Below are positions 33,301-41,574 of a DNA stretch of 64,000 bases, in pieces. The number at the start of each line of letters is the position of its first letter. Within the stretch, counting starts at the first letter, position 1. A model generated the notes under the pieces. The model searched no databases. It saw nothing but the letters and a program-made list of their open reading frames with translations, and was not told where the DNA came from. The translations under genes were made by a program, and so were the position numbers. This DNA comes from Arenibacter algicola (GTDB taxonomy: Bacteria; Bacteroidota; Bacteroidia; Flavobacteriales; Flavobacteriaceae), in contig NZ_JPOO01000003.1 of assembly GCF_000733925.1 (NCBI RefSeq), forward strand, positions 2,976,001 to 3,040,000, given 5' to 3'.

Positions 33301-35543
33301 AATGGCAATGGTTAAATGGTTCTGTATGGGAAGATCTTTTGGAAAGTGGAACATATAGTGGGACAAAAACCAATGTTCTTGATATTACCAATGCTTTATT
33401 GGGCGATAACGGAAATTCGTATAGAGTAGTTATTGCCAACGCTACCCATATCTGTCCTGTGGACGCTTCAACCCCAGTAAAATTAAACGTATTATCCCCG
33501 CCAAGTGTAGTTGCCAATGCCTCGGCCACTGTGGTAAATGCAGGGGAAACTGTTGTTTTGACAGGTACGGGTGCGAATAGTTACATTTGGGACAATGGAG
33601 CCTCTGATGGAGCTCCTATCCCTATATTCTCCACCACTGTTTTTACGGTTATAGGCACAGATGCCAATGGTTGCGAGGGCAGGGACACGATCACTATTGT
33701 CGTCAATGGCATATCAGACCTTAGTCTGGCGAAAACTGCTGACAATCCCAAACCCAATATTGGGGAGAAAATAATATTCTCTTTAACGCTGACCAACAAC
33801 GGTCCGGAGGAGGCAACAAATGTTATAGTAGAGGATCAAATTCCTGTTGGTTACACCATAAATGCTATAAATGATGGTGGTGTGCTAAATGGTAATAGTA
33901 TTAGCTGGACGCTTCCAAGTATTGCTATGGGCACTCAGGTCCTTACTTACGAGCTTATAGTAAACGCGCCCACAGGAGCGGTGGATGAATATAAAAATAT
34001 TGCTCAGATAACATCAGTGGATCAAATCGACCCCGATTCAAGTCCCAATAATGATGATAATGACCAGAGTGAAGATGATGAGGACAGTCATACGATTCCA
34101 ACACCAACCGCAGACATAAATGTTTCTAAGACAGTGGACAAACAGGAATCATTTGTTGGCGACACAGTGACATTTACTATAGACGTTGTAAATAATGGCA
34201 ACTATAGTGCGTCCAATATTATTATTCAGGATATACTTCCGTCAGGCTATGACCTAATAACTGCCAATAGCAATAATGGTAGTTATAATGCCTCAAGTTC
34301 ATTATGGGAAATTCCTTTCATTGATGTTGCCGGAACAGCTACTTTGCAAATGTTAGTTACCGTATTAAATTCCGGTGATTATACGAACATTGCCAAACTG
34401 GTTAAGGTAGATCAATTGGATTCGGAAAATGCTAATGATCAGGATGAGGCCTATGTTTCTGTTGTCCCCATGGCAGATATAAGCTTAAAGAAAACGGTTA
34501 ATAATAATATGCCCAATGTTGGGGAAGAAGTGGTTTATACTTTAACAGTTGCCAATGATGGACCGGATAAGGCAACCAATTTGCAAATAACCGATATACT
34601 TCCCTTAGGAATTACCGTTGGCAATATTAACGACGGTGGTGTCTTAAATGGAAATACAATTATCTGGAACGTTCCAAGCTTGGAGATTGGATCCATTGCC
34701 CTCACTTATGAGGGCACCATTAATATCCCACAAGGAGTTAATGGAGAATACAAGAATATAGCTCAAATAACCAAGGTTGATCAATTGGACATGGATTCCG
34801 CTCCCAATAATGACGATTATGATCAAAGTGAGGATGATGAGGACAGTCACACCGTTGGTACACCTATTGTAGATTTGGAAACTTTCAAAACGGTAGTGCC
34901 GCAAGAAGGCTATATTGGGGATGAGGTTGTATTTACTGTTAGGGTTATAAACCATGGACCATATGTAGCCTCCCATTTGGGAATAACGGAAGAGCTGCCA
35001 GCAGGATATGATTATGTTTCCTCAGAAACTGATAATGGTACTTATGATCCAACTAAGGGTATTTGGACTATGGATACTTTAGGAATTGAAGAAAGTTCAA
35101 CACTGGAAATCAAAGCTACTATAACCGAATTGGATGATTATGTAAATGTAGCAACTCTAGCTTATGTTGATCAGTTGGATTTTAGACCAATCAACGACTC
35201 CTCTATGGCGGGAATTACCCTCATCGATCTGGAGGTAAAAGAAATAGATCAGGATTGTATGGTGATATTCAATGAATTTTCGCCCAACAACGACGGGTTA
35301 AACGATGTCTTTTTTATTGAATGTATAGAAAGTTACCCAAATAATTATCTTCAGATCTTCAACCGTTGGGGACAAAGAGTTTTTGAAACCACCGGGTATA
35401 AAAATGATTGGCATGGAACAGTGTCCAAGACCAATTATATGGGATCTGATAAGAATTTACCCGTAGGTACCTATTTTTATCTCCTCGATTTTGGGGACGG
35501 TATAACACCTATAAAAAGCGGATGGCTATACATTAGCCGATAA
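30354..35543 (+). CDS. Large T9SS-secreted adhesin with DUF11 repeats and type B (CHU_C) sorting domain
   Basis: The 1729-residue protein has a signal peptide ending near residue 26 (DISAQS). Residues 30-460 form a large beta-rich domain not recognised. About 470-565 is a cadherin/VCBS-like domain. Thrombospondin type 3-like calcium loops follow (DSDNDGILDRSDLDDDNDG near 565-585; DNDWDGVTNQLDLDVDNDG near 810; ADSDDDG near 885). About 960-1050 looks Ig-like. Four DUF11-type domains begin near 1120, 1253, 1374 and 1505; numbers 1 and 3, and 2 and 4, are most alike, indicating duplication of a two-domain unit. From about 1637 the gliding-motility/T9SS type B domain follows (NEFSPNNDGLNDVF, IFNRWGQRVFE, GTYFYLLDF). 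It is expected on the cell surface. It forms an operon-like set with PorP/SprF and an OmpA protein, which is typical for such adhesins. Confidence 0.88.
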   Translation: MKHTIGNRILCFCCSILLFWVVDISAQSGVAGNFGVHANIYSGEPNAGNDDWFAGNSGLGVIDESSFVSFQGIINSGQNTAFQASMAKPNYSTQNGRLWYGANFGHDYIAEENDKTAFSQGQNGDNPANWQVNPSKISKKADIVDSFVHVRRDGANLTDDLWVTMAVSTSDNGGAHYTDVEFFIEEIQLVGNSFSNLGQEEGHTAWQFDNDGKVTRIGDLDVGFDYSGSSVMSLDVRIWVSREDYVSNTGFTYNSFDGESGSSVYGYAHVDYGLNSFSKINSTSTTAPPWGTYKDDLTPSSTYGKEAFAEVGLNFTGLGFDPAVIFGLDGPCYFPFSAVLIKTRGSSSFSSGLVDFAGPYPFLGTATEGKLDTSILGSINFDSCNANQTIALEANFKSSSAVYYWKAVTPDVTFPDGSTSKEGVGLDLVDIESPGTYTLNIAPCPGCTPDSSNATSITVYANPCANDDQEQVTRNKSVVIQVLDNDIDLDNNININSIGNVGLLQPANGTVTISTSTAEIMYTPNTGYLGTDTFEYKICDTDGLCDVGLVTVETFEEIPPPFIDSDNDGILDRSDLDDDNDGIPDIEELNTVIANSQPQCGGETTLDFSANAVLLSGTALQQGAVYRIPNVTSGTDALITIAQIYNATVTEIDNNSMAKEAFRPYTAFNFANKGDQGLIEYKIRFVTSGGSNPVVLDKIFMNFNDIDGTHQYGEQTWSYNPTSYVISSPTELTMSTDGKWVIGTAGTTTYPSGSNIIPQVNFGVNYNSRSEISIRVGAVARVAGAFSTQRQHNIEFGCVTNYIDPRIYGLDNDWDGVTNQLDLDVDNDGIYDAEEAGHNQTHTNGVVDGPYGLNGLADSVESALDNGIINYVIDNTDGTAGPDYMDADSDDDGCSDANEAYNNPNSDQGDNPFYGTGAPPKINSNGIVMAATYPVPADVDGNGVFEFQENTAPYIVTQPIDKSICPGNDASFSVLAANTDTYQWQWLNGSVWEDLLESGTYSGTKTNVLDITNALLGDNGNSYRVVIANATHICPVDASTPVKLNVLSPPSVVANASATVVNAGETVVLTGTGANSYIWDNGASDGAPIPIFSTTVFTVIGTDANGCEGRDTITIVVNGISDLSLAKTADNPKPNIGEKIIFSLTLTNNGPEEATNVIVEDQIPVGYTINAINDGGVLNGNSISWTLPSIAMGTQVLTYELIVNAPTGAVDEYKNIAQITSVDQIDPDSSPNNDDNDQSEDDEDSHTIPTPTADINVSKTVDKQESFVGDTVTFTIDVVNNGNYSASNIIIQDILPSGYDLITANSNNGSYNASSSLWEIPFIDVAGTATLQMLVTVLNSGDYTNIAKLVKVDQLDSENANDQDEAYVSVVPMADISLKKTVNNNMPNVGEEVVYTLTVANDGPDKATNLQITDILPLGITVGNINDGGVLNGNTIIWNVPSLEIGSIALTYEGTINIPQGVNGEYKNIAQITKVDQLDMDSAPNNDDYDQSEDDEDSHTVGTPIVDLETFKTVVPQEGYIGDEVVFTVRVINHGPYVASHLGITEELPAGYDYVSSETDNGTYDPTKGIWTMDTLGIEESSTLEIKATITELDDYVNVATLAYVDQLDFRPINDSSMAGITLIDLEVKEIDQDCMVIFNEFSPNNDGLNDVFFIECIESYPNNYLQIFNRWGQRVFETTGYKNDWHGTVSKTNYMGSDKNLPVGTYFYLLDFGDGITPIKSGWLYISR

Positions 35544-35579
35544 TTTGACCATTAATTGTAATACAATAAATAAATTTTA

Positions 35580-36500
35580 ATGATTTCCCCCAGATTTAGA
35601 TTTCTTGCACTCCTTTTGTTGCCGGTGTTCTATGTGAGCCATGGTCAGCAAGAACCACAGTATACCCACTACAATTACAATACCATGACTGTAAATCCCG
35701 GTTATACCGGTTCTCGAGGTCATTTAACCATTTTGTCACTTTATAGAAGTCAGTGGGCGGGGATCGAAGGGGCGCCATCAACGATAACGTTCGGTATAGA
35801 ATCGCCTATTGGTTTATTTGACGGGCTTGGAATCTCTATTGTACATGATCAACTTGGGCCTTCCCAAGAAACTTATATAGATGGTAATTATGCCCATAAT
35901 CTAATCCTTAATAGAAGGGGGGACAGGCTGGCACTTGGTTTAAAGGCTGGTATTAAGTTTTTGAGTTTGGATTGGTCCAAAGGTAGATATAGGGAGCCTG
36001 AAGCAATATTTAATGAGAATATCAATAGTGAGGTTCTTCCAAGTATAGGGGCTGGCATATTTTATTATACCAATAAGTATTATATCGGTGTTTCAACCCC
36101 TAATATATTGACTGGTAAGCATTATGACGCCATAGCGGAATCTGAAGCTTCGGACTTGGTTCATCTGTATTTAATTGGCGGATATGTGTTTGATCTGACG
36201 CCTGATCTAAAATTCAAGCCTTCATTTTTTGTCAAGAATGTTATAGGAGGCGCTGTATCTATTGATACCTCGCTCAATTTTCTGACATACGAAACTTTAA
36301 ATTTAGGCGTTAACTATAGACTGGAGGATTCTTTGAGTGCCTTAATTGGCTTTCAGATCAGCACCAAAATGAATATGGGATATGCGTTTGACTATAGTAT
36401 TAATGAACTAAATAATTACAATTCGGGAACCCATGAGATATTTTTTAGATATCAATTGATTTCAAAAGACAAAAAGCTCAAATCCCCTAGATTTTTCTAA
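35580..36500 (+). CDS. PorP/SprF family type IX secretion membrane protein
   Basis: The 306-residue protein begins with a signal peptide (LLPVFYVSHGQQ) and has the PorP/SprF N-terminal signature QYTHYNYNTMTVNPGYTGSR; the rest is a series of amphipathic strands expected of an outer-membrane barrel, ending in an aromatic residue. SprF-type proteins are needed for export and surface attachment of a particular adhesin encoded next to them; here the partner would be the 1729-residue adhesin 36 bases upstream. ATG start. Confidence 0.9.
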   Translation: MISPRFRFLALLLLPVFYVSHGQQEPQYTHYNYNTMTVNPGYTGSRGHLTILSLYRSQWAGIEGAPSTITFGIESPIGLFDGLGISIVHDQLGPSQETYIDGNYAHNLILNRRGDRLALGLKAGIKFLSLDWSKGRYREPEAIFNENINSEVLPSIGAGIFYYTNKYYIGVSTPNILTGKHYDAIAESEASDLVHLYLIGGYVFDLTPDLKFKPSFFVKNVIGGAVSIDTSLNFLTYETLNLGVNYRLEDSLSALIGFQISTKMNMGYAFDYSINELNNYNSGTHEIFFRYQLISKDKKLKSPRFF

Positions 36501-36510
36501 CTGAACAACC

Positions 36511-39171
36511 ATGAAACAACTTCTAACAGCCTGCTTGCTCTTTCTTGCTCTTATTTGCAGTGCCCAAGGAATAAGGAAAAACGTTTCCACATATTCGCAT
36601 GCGCAATACTCGGAAATAGATATAAACACCAATAAGCAACAATCTAATTCAACCTCAGATTCCAACGGAAAGGTCACCCCTGAAATTTTTAGAAAAAAGG
36701 CTGCGGCAAACCACATAAAAAGCAGGACGTTTAAAAATATAAATGGTGCGGATGAAGGCTTTTATATTGTTTCTGGAGTATTCTCCGATTTGGGTAATGC
36801 TCAAAATCTGGCACAGAAATTAAAGGTTAAGGGATTTGCCGCAGGATATATTAGTAATCCTAGCAATGGTCTTAACTACGTCTATTTAAACAGATATGAT
36901 ACATTGGATAGCGCCATATCAGCTTGTAATTCCAAGTTGGATGGTACTTATACCGATCCATTTTGGTTAATGAACGTGGATAATGGAGGAAAATCCAAGA
37001 AATTAGAGATAAACGGGAATGGCACTGTTTCAAAATTACCTTTACCCAACACAGCATTGGACAAGAATTCAGCTCAAGAGGTAAAGGATTATCCTAAGGG
37101 CCTTAAAGCTCCGGATCAAGATGAGAAACAAGAGCCGAAGACCAATAAGGAAGAGACTAAAGAGGAATTGTCCTTAGAAGAAGTTACCTATGATATGCTG
37201 AGTCCTATCGAGGAGGATAAAAATGATGTGAGTAAGGTAAGGGGAACCAATTTTAATGAAAAGACAAGCCCCAATGCTACAAGGCTTATACAGAAAGCTG
37301 ATCAATATTTTGACAAAATGTGGTATGCAGAAGCTGCCGAACTATATGAGGAGGCACTTAATAAAGACGCCAACAATTATTCCCTGGAAATTCTTCAAAA
37401 GGCTGGAGACTCCCATTATTACAATACGAATATGGAGCGGGCCTATTATTATTACAATATCATATTTGAAAGATATGAAGAGGAAGTGTCTCCAGATCAA
37501 ATTTTTAAATATGCCCATACCTTAAAGGGTACCGGTAAATATTCCAAATCCAAGAGAATGATGCGTCTTTACGACAAACAGGTCGAGCAAGGTAATGTGG
37601 GTTCTAAATTGGATTTTAAGGCGAGCAAAAAAGAAGCCGTCTTGGACAAAATTCTAAATATGGAACTTAAATTTGGACTTAAAAACTTGGCCATAAACAC
37701 CAAGTATTCAGAGTTTTCACCTATGTTCTATAATGATGATGAAATTGTATTTGCTTCCGCCAAAGACTCTTCTATTTTTAATACCAGACGGTATAAGTGG
37801 AACAATCAACCTTACCTTGATTTATATGTCTCCAAGGTAAATAAGGAATCCCAGGATTTAAAAGCGGCGATTAGATTTTCAAAAAAAATAAATTCCAAGT
37901 ATCACGAAGCATCAGTGACCTTTACTCCCGATAATTCAACCATGTATTTCACTAGAAATAATTATGGTAAAAAATTAAAGAGGGATAAAAATGGAGTCAA
38001 CCATTTGAAAATATATGTTTCCAAGAAAGTTGATGGGGAATGGATGGAAGCCGAAGAAGTGCCCTTTAACAGCGATGATTATTCTACCGGCCATCCAGCG
38101 TTAAGTCCGGATGGGAAAAAACTGTATTTTGTCTCGGATATGCCCGGAACCATAGGGGATACCGATATTTTTGTGGTAGATGTTTTGGATAATGGAAGTT
38201 ACTCTGAGCCCAAAAATTTAGGTCCAGGAATAAATACGGAGCAAAAGGAAATGTTTCCTTTTATAAATGATAAGAAGTTGTACTTCGCCTCCAATGGCCA
38301 TGTTGGACTTGGAGGACTGGATGTATACGAGGTAGCTTATGATGGGGAAGGATTTAAAGAGGTAATTAACATGGGTCAGCCCATTAACAGTAACAAGGAC
38401 GATTTTTCATATATCGTTAATGAAGAGGATCAAAAAGGATATTTTGCCTCTAATAGACGTGGGGGTAAAGGGGACGATGATATTTATTCCTTTGAAAGAC
38501 TGGTACTGGAAGAAGTGGTAAAGAATGCCATTTCCGGGGTTGTTACCGAATTGATTACTGGCGATTTAATGCCCAAGGCATTGGTTACCCTTTTGGATGA
38601 GAATAACATTAAATTAAAGGAAATGGTTACTGAAGATGACGGTTCCTTTGTCTTTGAAGATTTGGAGTCCAATACCAAATACACGATTAAAACAACCAGA
38701 AGTGAATTCTTTGAAAATGTGGTTACGGCCGAAACGAAGAAAAATGAGGTTGTAAATGTGGATATTACAATGAAAAAGTTAAAAGAGCTCATAGTAATTG
38801 AAGACGGGATCAAAAAGCTTAAGACCGATATGATTTTCTTTGATTTTGATAAATCCTACATTAGAAAGGACGCATCGCTGGAACTTGATAAATTGGTTGA
38901 GGTGATGACGGAATATAAGGATATGGTCATCAAGATAGAATCCCATACCGATTCTAGAGGCCCTGATGTCTACAATAAATACCTATCGGATAAAAGAGCC
39001 AAGTCAACAAGGGCATATCTTATTTCCAAAGGTATCTCGGCAGACCGCATTGAAAGTGCCATTGGTTACGGGGAGGAGCGTTTGATCAATGAATGTGGAA
39101 ATGGGGTTCGTTGTAGCAGGGAGAAACACGAACTTAATAGGCGTTCCGAGTTTGTAATAGTAAAGATGTAA
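36511..39171 (+). CDS. OmpA family protein with TPR, PD40 and carboxypeptidase-regulatory-like domains (PorE-like)
   Basis: The 886-residue protein has a signal peptide (LALICSAQG), an SPOR-like region (about 85-155; EGFYIVSGVFSDLGNAQNLA), a charged linker, TPR-like repeats (about 250-345), WD40/PD40 beta-propeller repeats (about 390-660; for example LSPDGKKLYFVSD), a carboxypeptidase regulatory-like beta domain (about 665-745) and a C-terminal OmpA domain (about 765-882; FFDFDKSYIR, SHTDSRGPD, LSDKRAKST) that binds peptidoglycan. This order is that of PorE-type T9SS proteins and of OmpA proteins found beside sprF genes. It lies 10 bases after the porP/sprF-like gene and is followed by a terminator. 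Confidence 0.88.
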   Translation: MKQLLTACLLFLALICSAQGIRKNVSTYSHAQYSEIDINTNKQQSNSTSDSNGKVTPEIFRKKAAANHIKSRTFKNINGADEGFYIVSGVFSDLGNAQNLAQKLKVKGFAAGYISNPSNGLNYVYLNRYDTLDSAISACNSKLDGTYTDPFWLMNVDNGGKSKKLEINGNGTVSKLPLPNTALDKNSAQEVKDYPKGLKAPDQDEKQEPKTNKEETKEELSLEEVTYDMLSPIEEDKNDVSKVRGTNFNEKTSPNATRLIQKADQYFDKMWYAEAAELYEEALNKDANNYSLEILQKAGDSHYYNTNMERAYYYYNIIFERYEEEVSPDQIFKYAHTLKGTGKYSKSKRMMRLYDKQVEQGNVGSKLDFKASKKEAVLDKILNMELKFGLKNLAINTKYSEFSPMFYNDDEIVFASAKDSSIFNTRRYKWNNQPYLDLYVSKVNKESQDLKAAIRFSKKINSKYHEASVTFTPDNSTMYFTRNNYGKKLKRDKNGVNHLKIYVSKKVDGEWMEAEEVPFNSDDYSTGHPALSPDGKKLYFVSDMPGTIGDTDIFVVDVLDNGSYSEPKNLGPGINTEQKEMFPFINDKKLYFASNGHVGLGGLDVYEVAYDGEGFKEVINMGQPINSNKDDFSYIVNEEDQKGYFASNRRGGKGDDDIYSFERLVLEEVVKNAISGVVTELITGDLMPKALVTLLDENNIKLKEMVTEDDGSFVFEDLESNTKYTIKTTRSEFFENVVTAETKKNEVVNVDITMKKLKELIVIEDGIKKLKTDMIFFDFDKSYIRKDASLELDKLVEVMTEYKDMVIKIESHTDSRGPDVYNKYLSDKRAKSTRAYLISKGISADRIESAIGYGEERLINECGNGVRCSREKHELNRRSEFVIVKM

Positions 39172-39201
39172 TTTTAAGACATACCTGATCAATAGAGTTA
39201 T

Positions 39202-39237
39202 AACCGCCTTTCTTTTATAGTAAAGGCGGTTTTTTTG
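39202..39237 (+). terminator. Rho-independent terminator after the adhesin/PorP/OmpA genes
   Basis: A 10-bp stem (AACCGCCTTT and AAAGGCGGTT, 10-base AT-rich loop) is followed by a run of T residues, 30 bases after the OmpA-family stop. Confidence 0.88.
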
Positions 39238-39596
39238 TGCTTATCAATCCAGTAAATATACTGTTGAGTATAATGTTAAACTATTCAAATTGGTGAGTTT
39301 AAGGACAAGTTCTTTATGTAGTAAATTTTTTTGGGTTAGACAGAGGACCTATAAATACTTTAAGTCCTTGCATATTTAGACTGTTTTTGAACTTGGAGAA
39401 ATCTATTACTGTATTTAGTTGGATTACATTATTCATAAGGTTAAACTTGGCTGGTAGTATTGGTTCAAATTAATTGTCAAACCCATTTTCACAACGCTTA
39501 AGGGTCTATTTACAACAAAAAAGTCCGATGAAATACCTAATCCTTAGATTTTGAGTTATATATCTAATAACCAACCATATAACCAAACCAAATATC
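39238..39596. other. Gene-free stretch upstream of the DUF6747 gene
   Basis: About 360 AT-rich bases hold no frame that looks coding on either strand. The end nearest the small gene contains TTTTGAGTTATATATCTAAT (possible promoter, not matching the consensus exactly) and a CCAACC-rich leader. Nothing else is recognised. Confidence 0.5.
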
Positions 39597-39767
39597 ATGA
39601 AAAACGTTCTATTAGTAAGAGAAATTTATTTAGAGGCATTTAGAAACCTGGGCCACGCTTTCGTTAAATCTTTTTTTAAGGTGATGAGCTGGTTTTGCTT
39701 TGCTAGTTTCTTAATTGTACTCTATGCATTTGTATTCAGAATTACAACGGGCTTTGCCTTTGATTAA
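39597..39767 (+). CDS. Small DUF6747-type membrane protein
   Basis: A 56-residue frame from ATG to TAA: it begins MKNVLLVREIYLEAFRNLGH, has a hydrophobic helix (WFCFASFLIVLYAFVF) and ends RITTGFAFD. I recall a flavobacterial family of very short proteins with this pattern (a conserved EIYxEAFRNLG start and TGFAFD end), now DUF6747; the assignment is from memory of the pattern. Function is unknown. It is a single-gene unit: a leader with CCAACC repeats lies before it and a strong terminator follows 26 bases after its stop, which supports a real, separately expressed gene. Confidence 0.75.
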   Translation: MKNVLLVREIYLEAFRNLGHAFVKSFFKVMSWFCFASFLIVLYAFVFRITTGFAFD

Positions 39768-39793
39768 AACCATACTAACCAACCAAACCAGAA

Positions 39794-39816
39794 AACGCCC
39801 GTGAGGGCGTTTTTTT
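39794..39816 (+). terminator. Rho-independent terminator after the DUF6747 gene
   Basis: A 7-bp GC-rich stem (AACGCCC and GGGCGTT, loop GTGA) is followed by a T run. Confidence 0.88.
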
Positions 39817-39936
39817 GTTGCCTACAATTCTTCTTAATCCGTGAACTGGGTTTAGATAGAATTACGATAGGATGTTCTAAGCTGTTTTAATGCGTTTTTT
39901 GGGCGTTTGTAATATTGTTCAAGAAAAGATAAAGCC

Positions 39937-39965
39937 AAAAAAATAGGGCCCGTAAAAGGGCCCTA
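39937..39965 (-). terminator. Minus-strand terminator, probably for the DUF4837/MltD genes
   Basis: On the minus strand the stem TAGGGCCC and GGGCCCTA (6-base loop TTTTAC) is followed by seven T residues. No gene on the minus strand lies nearer than the DUF4837 gene ending at 40570; the IS200-type element occupies the space between. Confidence 0.75.
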
Positions 39966-40000
39966 AGAAGAATATTTATTGGTCTCAGGTTAGGGAGTAA

Positions 40001-40550
40001 AACCCTGCAATTTATTGCAGCACTTTAGTACTGCGAAAAAATACATAATTTAGGGGTATGGGTCATACATTGAGAAAGGGATCGCATACCGTTATCCGGT
40101 TGACTTGTCATCTGGTTTGGGTTACCAAGTATAGATATAAGGTATTAAGTGGGGATGTTCAGAAGCGTTGTCGTGAGCTTCTCATGCAAATATGTGAAGC
40201 TGAAGGGATTGAGATTATGAAAGGAGTGGTGAGCTCCGATCATGTTCATATGCACGTTGAATACGCCCCTAGGATGAATGTAAGTTCGATGGTCAAACAA
40301 ATGAAAGGCAGGACATCGAGAAAGCTCCAACAGGAGTTTCCTCATTTAAAGGAGCGCTATTGGGGTCAGCATTTTTGGGCGAGCGGTTATGGAGTCTGGA
40401 GTACGGGCAATGTAACCGATAAGATGGTCAATGATTATTTGGAGCATCATAGACGGGACGGTTCGGATAATTCCAATTTTATATTGGAATAGTCCCAGGG
40501 ACTTTCAGTCCCTTGTAAAGAAAACCTCTGCACTTTCAGTGCAGAGTGGT
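40001..40550 (+). mobile_element. IS200/IS605-type element (transposase only)
   Basis: The element comprises the Y1 transposase gene and flanking hairpins. Left: CTGCAA and TTGCAG (loop TTTA) at 40005-40020, followed by CACTTTAGTACTGC. Right: ATTCCAAT and ATTGGAAT at 40470-40490 spanning the end of the gene, GGGACT and AGTCCC (loop TTC) at 40498-40512, and CTCTGCACT and AGTGCAGAG (loop TTC) at 40526-40546. Subterminal hairpins and absence of inverted terminal repeats fit IS200-type single-strand transposition. Exact ends are not determined; no tnpB accompanies it. Confidence 0.7.
40058..40492 (+). CDS. tnpA: IS200/IS605 family transposase (Y1, HUH)
   Basis: The 144-residue protein is full length for IS200-type TnpA. 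It has THLVWVTKYR-like start (TCHLVWVTKYRYKVL), the HUH motif in SSDHVHMHVEY, the conserved MKGRTSRKLQ and YWGQHFWASGYGVWSTGN segments, and a Tyr in VNDYLEHH as the likely nucleophile. These enzymes cut and join single-stranded DNA at subterminal hairpins. All key residues are present, so the element may be active. An alternative is a RAYT, a domesticated relative, but the IS200-like sequence and the flanking hairpins favour the IS. Confidence 0.88.
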   Translation: MGHTLRKGSHTVIRLTCHLVWVTKYRYKVLSGDVQKRCRELLMQICEAEGIEIMKGVVSSDHVHMHVEYAPRMNVSSMVKQMKGRTSRKLQQEFPHLKERYWGQHFWASGYGVWSTGNVTDKMVNDYLEHHRRDGSDNSNFILE

Positions 40551-40569
40551 TTAGTTTTTGAAGATGAAA

Positions 40570-41562
40570 TTATTTTTTATCCGTGAACTTCACGGTTTTT
40601 AAAATGGCTTCAAGCTGGAACATATCGTCTCTTTTTTCAGTGGCTGGAGCGAAAACAAAACCTTCGATGACCACTTTCCTATTGTTTTTGTCGTCGTTTA
40701 TGATGTAGGTCAGAAAAGGTCCGGCCATGGGATATCCACTTATCTCCCATATGCCCCTAACTTCGGCAGCCTTTCTATTGGCAATTTCCACTGGAAAAAC
40801 GTATGGGGCAAAGGCTTTCTCGGTCATCATATAGGTTATTTTTCCAGGTACATCGGGCCCCGGGATATATTGCTTTCCTATAGAATCCCGCATGGCCACA
40901 ATATCCTTGACAAAGGTGGAGTCGTTTTTAAAATAATCGTTGGGAATATCATATGCTATAATATTCATACTCCCTTTTTGGATCTGTCTGTCGATCCATA
41001 TAAAATTGTTTTCCTGCTTGCCTAGTTTATAAATTGAGGGTAGGGACAGGGTTATGCCCAACTTGTCGTTTAATACCGTTTCCTTGCTAAGTGATTTTAA
41101 GAAGCGCTTTTGGGACTCTTGGATTTCGACCTCCTTAAATTCTTTGATAATCTCATCCGCTTTGGAATCCAAATTTGAAATAATTTCTTCATCCGTCCTT
41201 CCTTTGATGACTCCTACTTTTTGGGGAGTGGCATAGGTATCGGTTTTAATGTGGGCAAGGCTCAACGTATCCTGGGCAATAAAAAGTACCGAACGGGTTT
41301 GTATAATAGTGCCAGAGAAGACTTTTGGGGGCATTTGATTAATGGTGAAGAGGGGTTCCTCCCAAGAAAGGCCAAGAACTGGTGCTGCAAAATGCTGTCT
41401 TACCCGATCCCCAACTTTTCCTTCCCACAACTCATTGTCCATTACAACCGCCAAGGAATTTATGGCACCTATGGATTCTGGCAGATATTTCTTTTTCTCT
41501 TTTTCTTCACAAGAGACAATAATCAAAGAAAGTAATAATACTACTGCGCCAATTTTTTTCAT
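40570..41562 (-). CDS. DUF4837 family lipoprotein
   Basis: The 330-residue protein has a signal peptide with lipobox (LIIVSC, Cys18) and a Lys/Glu-rich linker. The remainder matches the Bacteroidota DUF4837 pattern: IGAINSLAVVMDNELWEGKVGD near the start and GITLSLPSIYKL near the middle, ending in FVFAPATEKRDDMFQLEAIL. Function is not known. It follows the MltD-like gene by 12 bases on the same strand, so both are probably one transcript and linked to cell-wall metabolism only by context. Its probable terminator is at 39937-39965, beyond the IS200 element. Confidence 0.8.
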   Translation of the reverse strand: MKKIGAVVLLLSLIIVSCEEKEKKKYLPESIGAINSLAVVMDNELWEGKVGDRVRQHFAAPVLGLSWEEPLFTINQMPPKVFSGTIIQTRSVLFIAQDTLSLAHIKTDTYATPQKVGVIKGRTDEEIISNLDSKADEIIKEFKEVEIQESQKRFLKSLSKETVLNDKLGITLSLPSIYKLGKQENNFIWIDRQIQKGSMNIIAYDIPNDYFKNDSTFVKDIVAMRDSIGKQYIPGPDVPGKITYMMTEKAFAPYVFPVEIANRKAAEVRGIWEISGYPMAGPFLTYIINDDKNNRKVVIEGFVFAPATEKRDDMFQLEAILKTVKFTDKK

Positions 41563-41574
41563 ATAGTTATTTAT

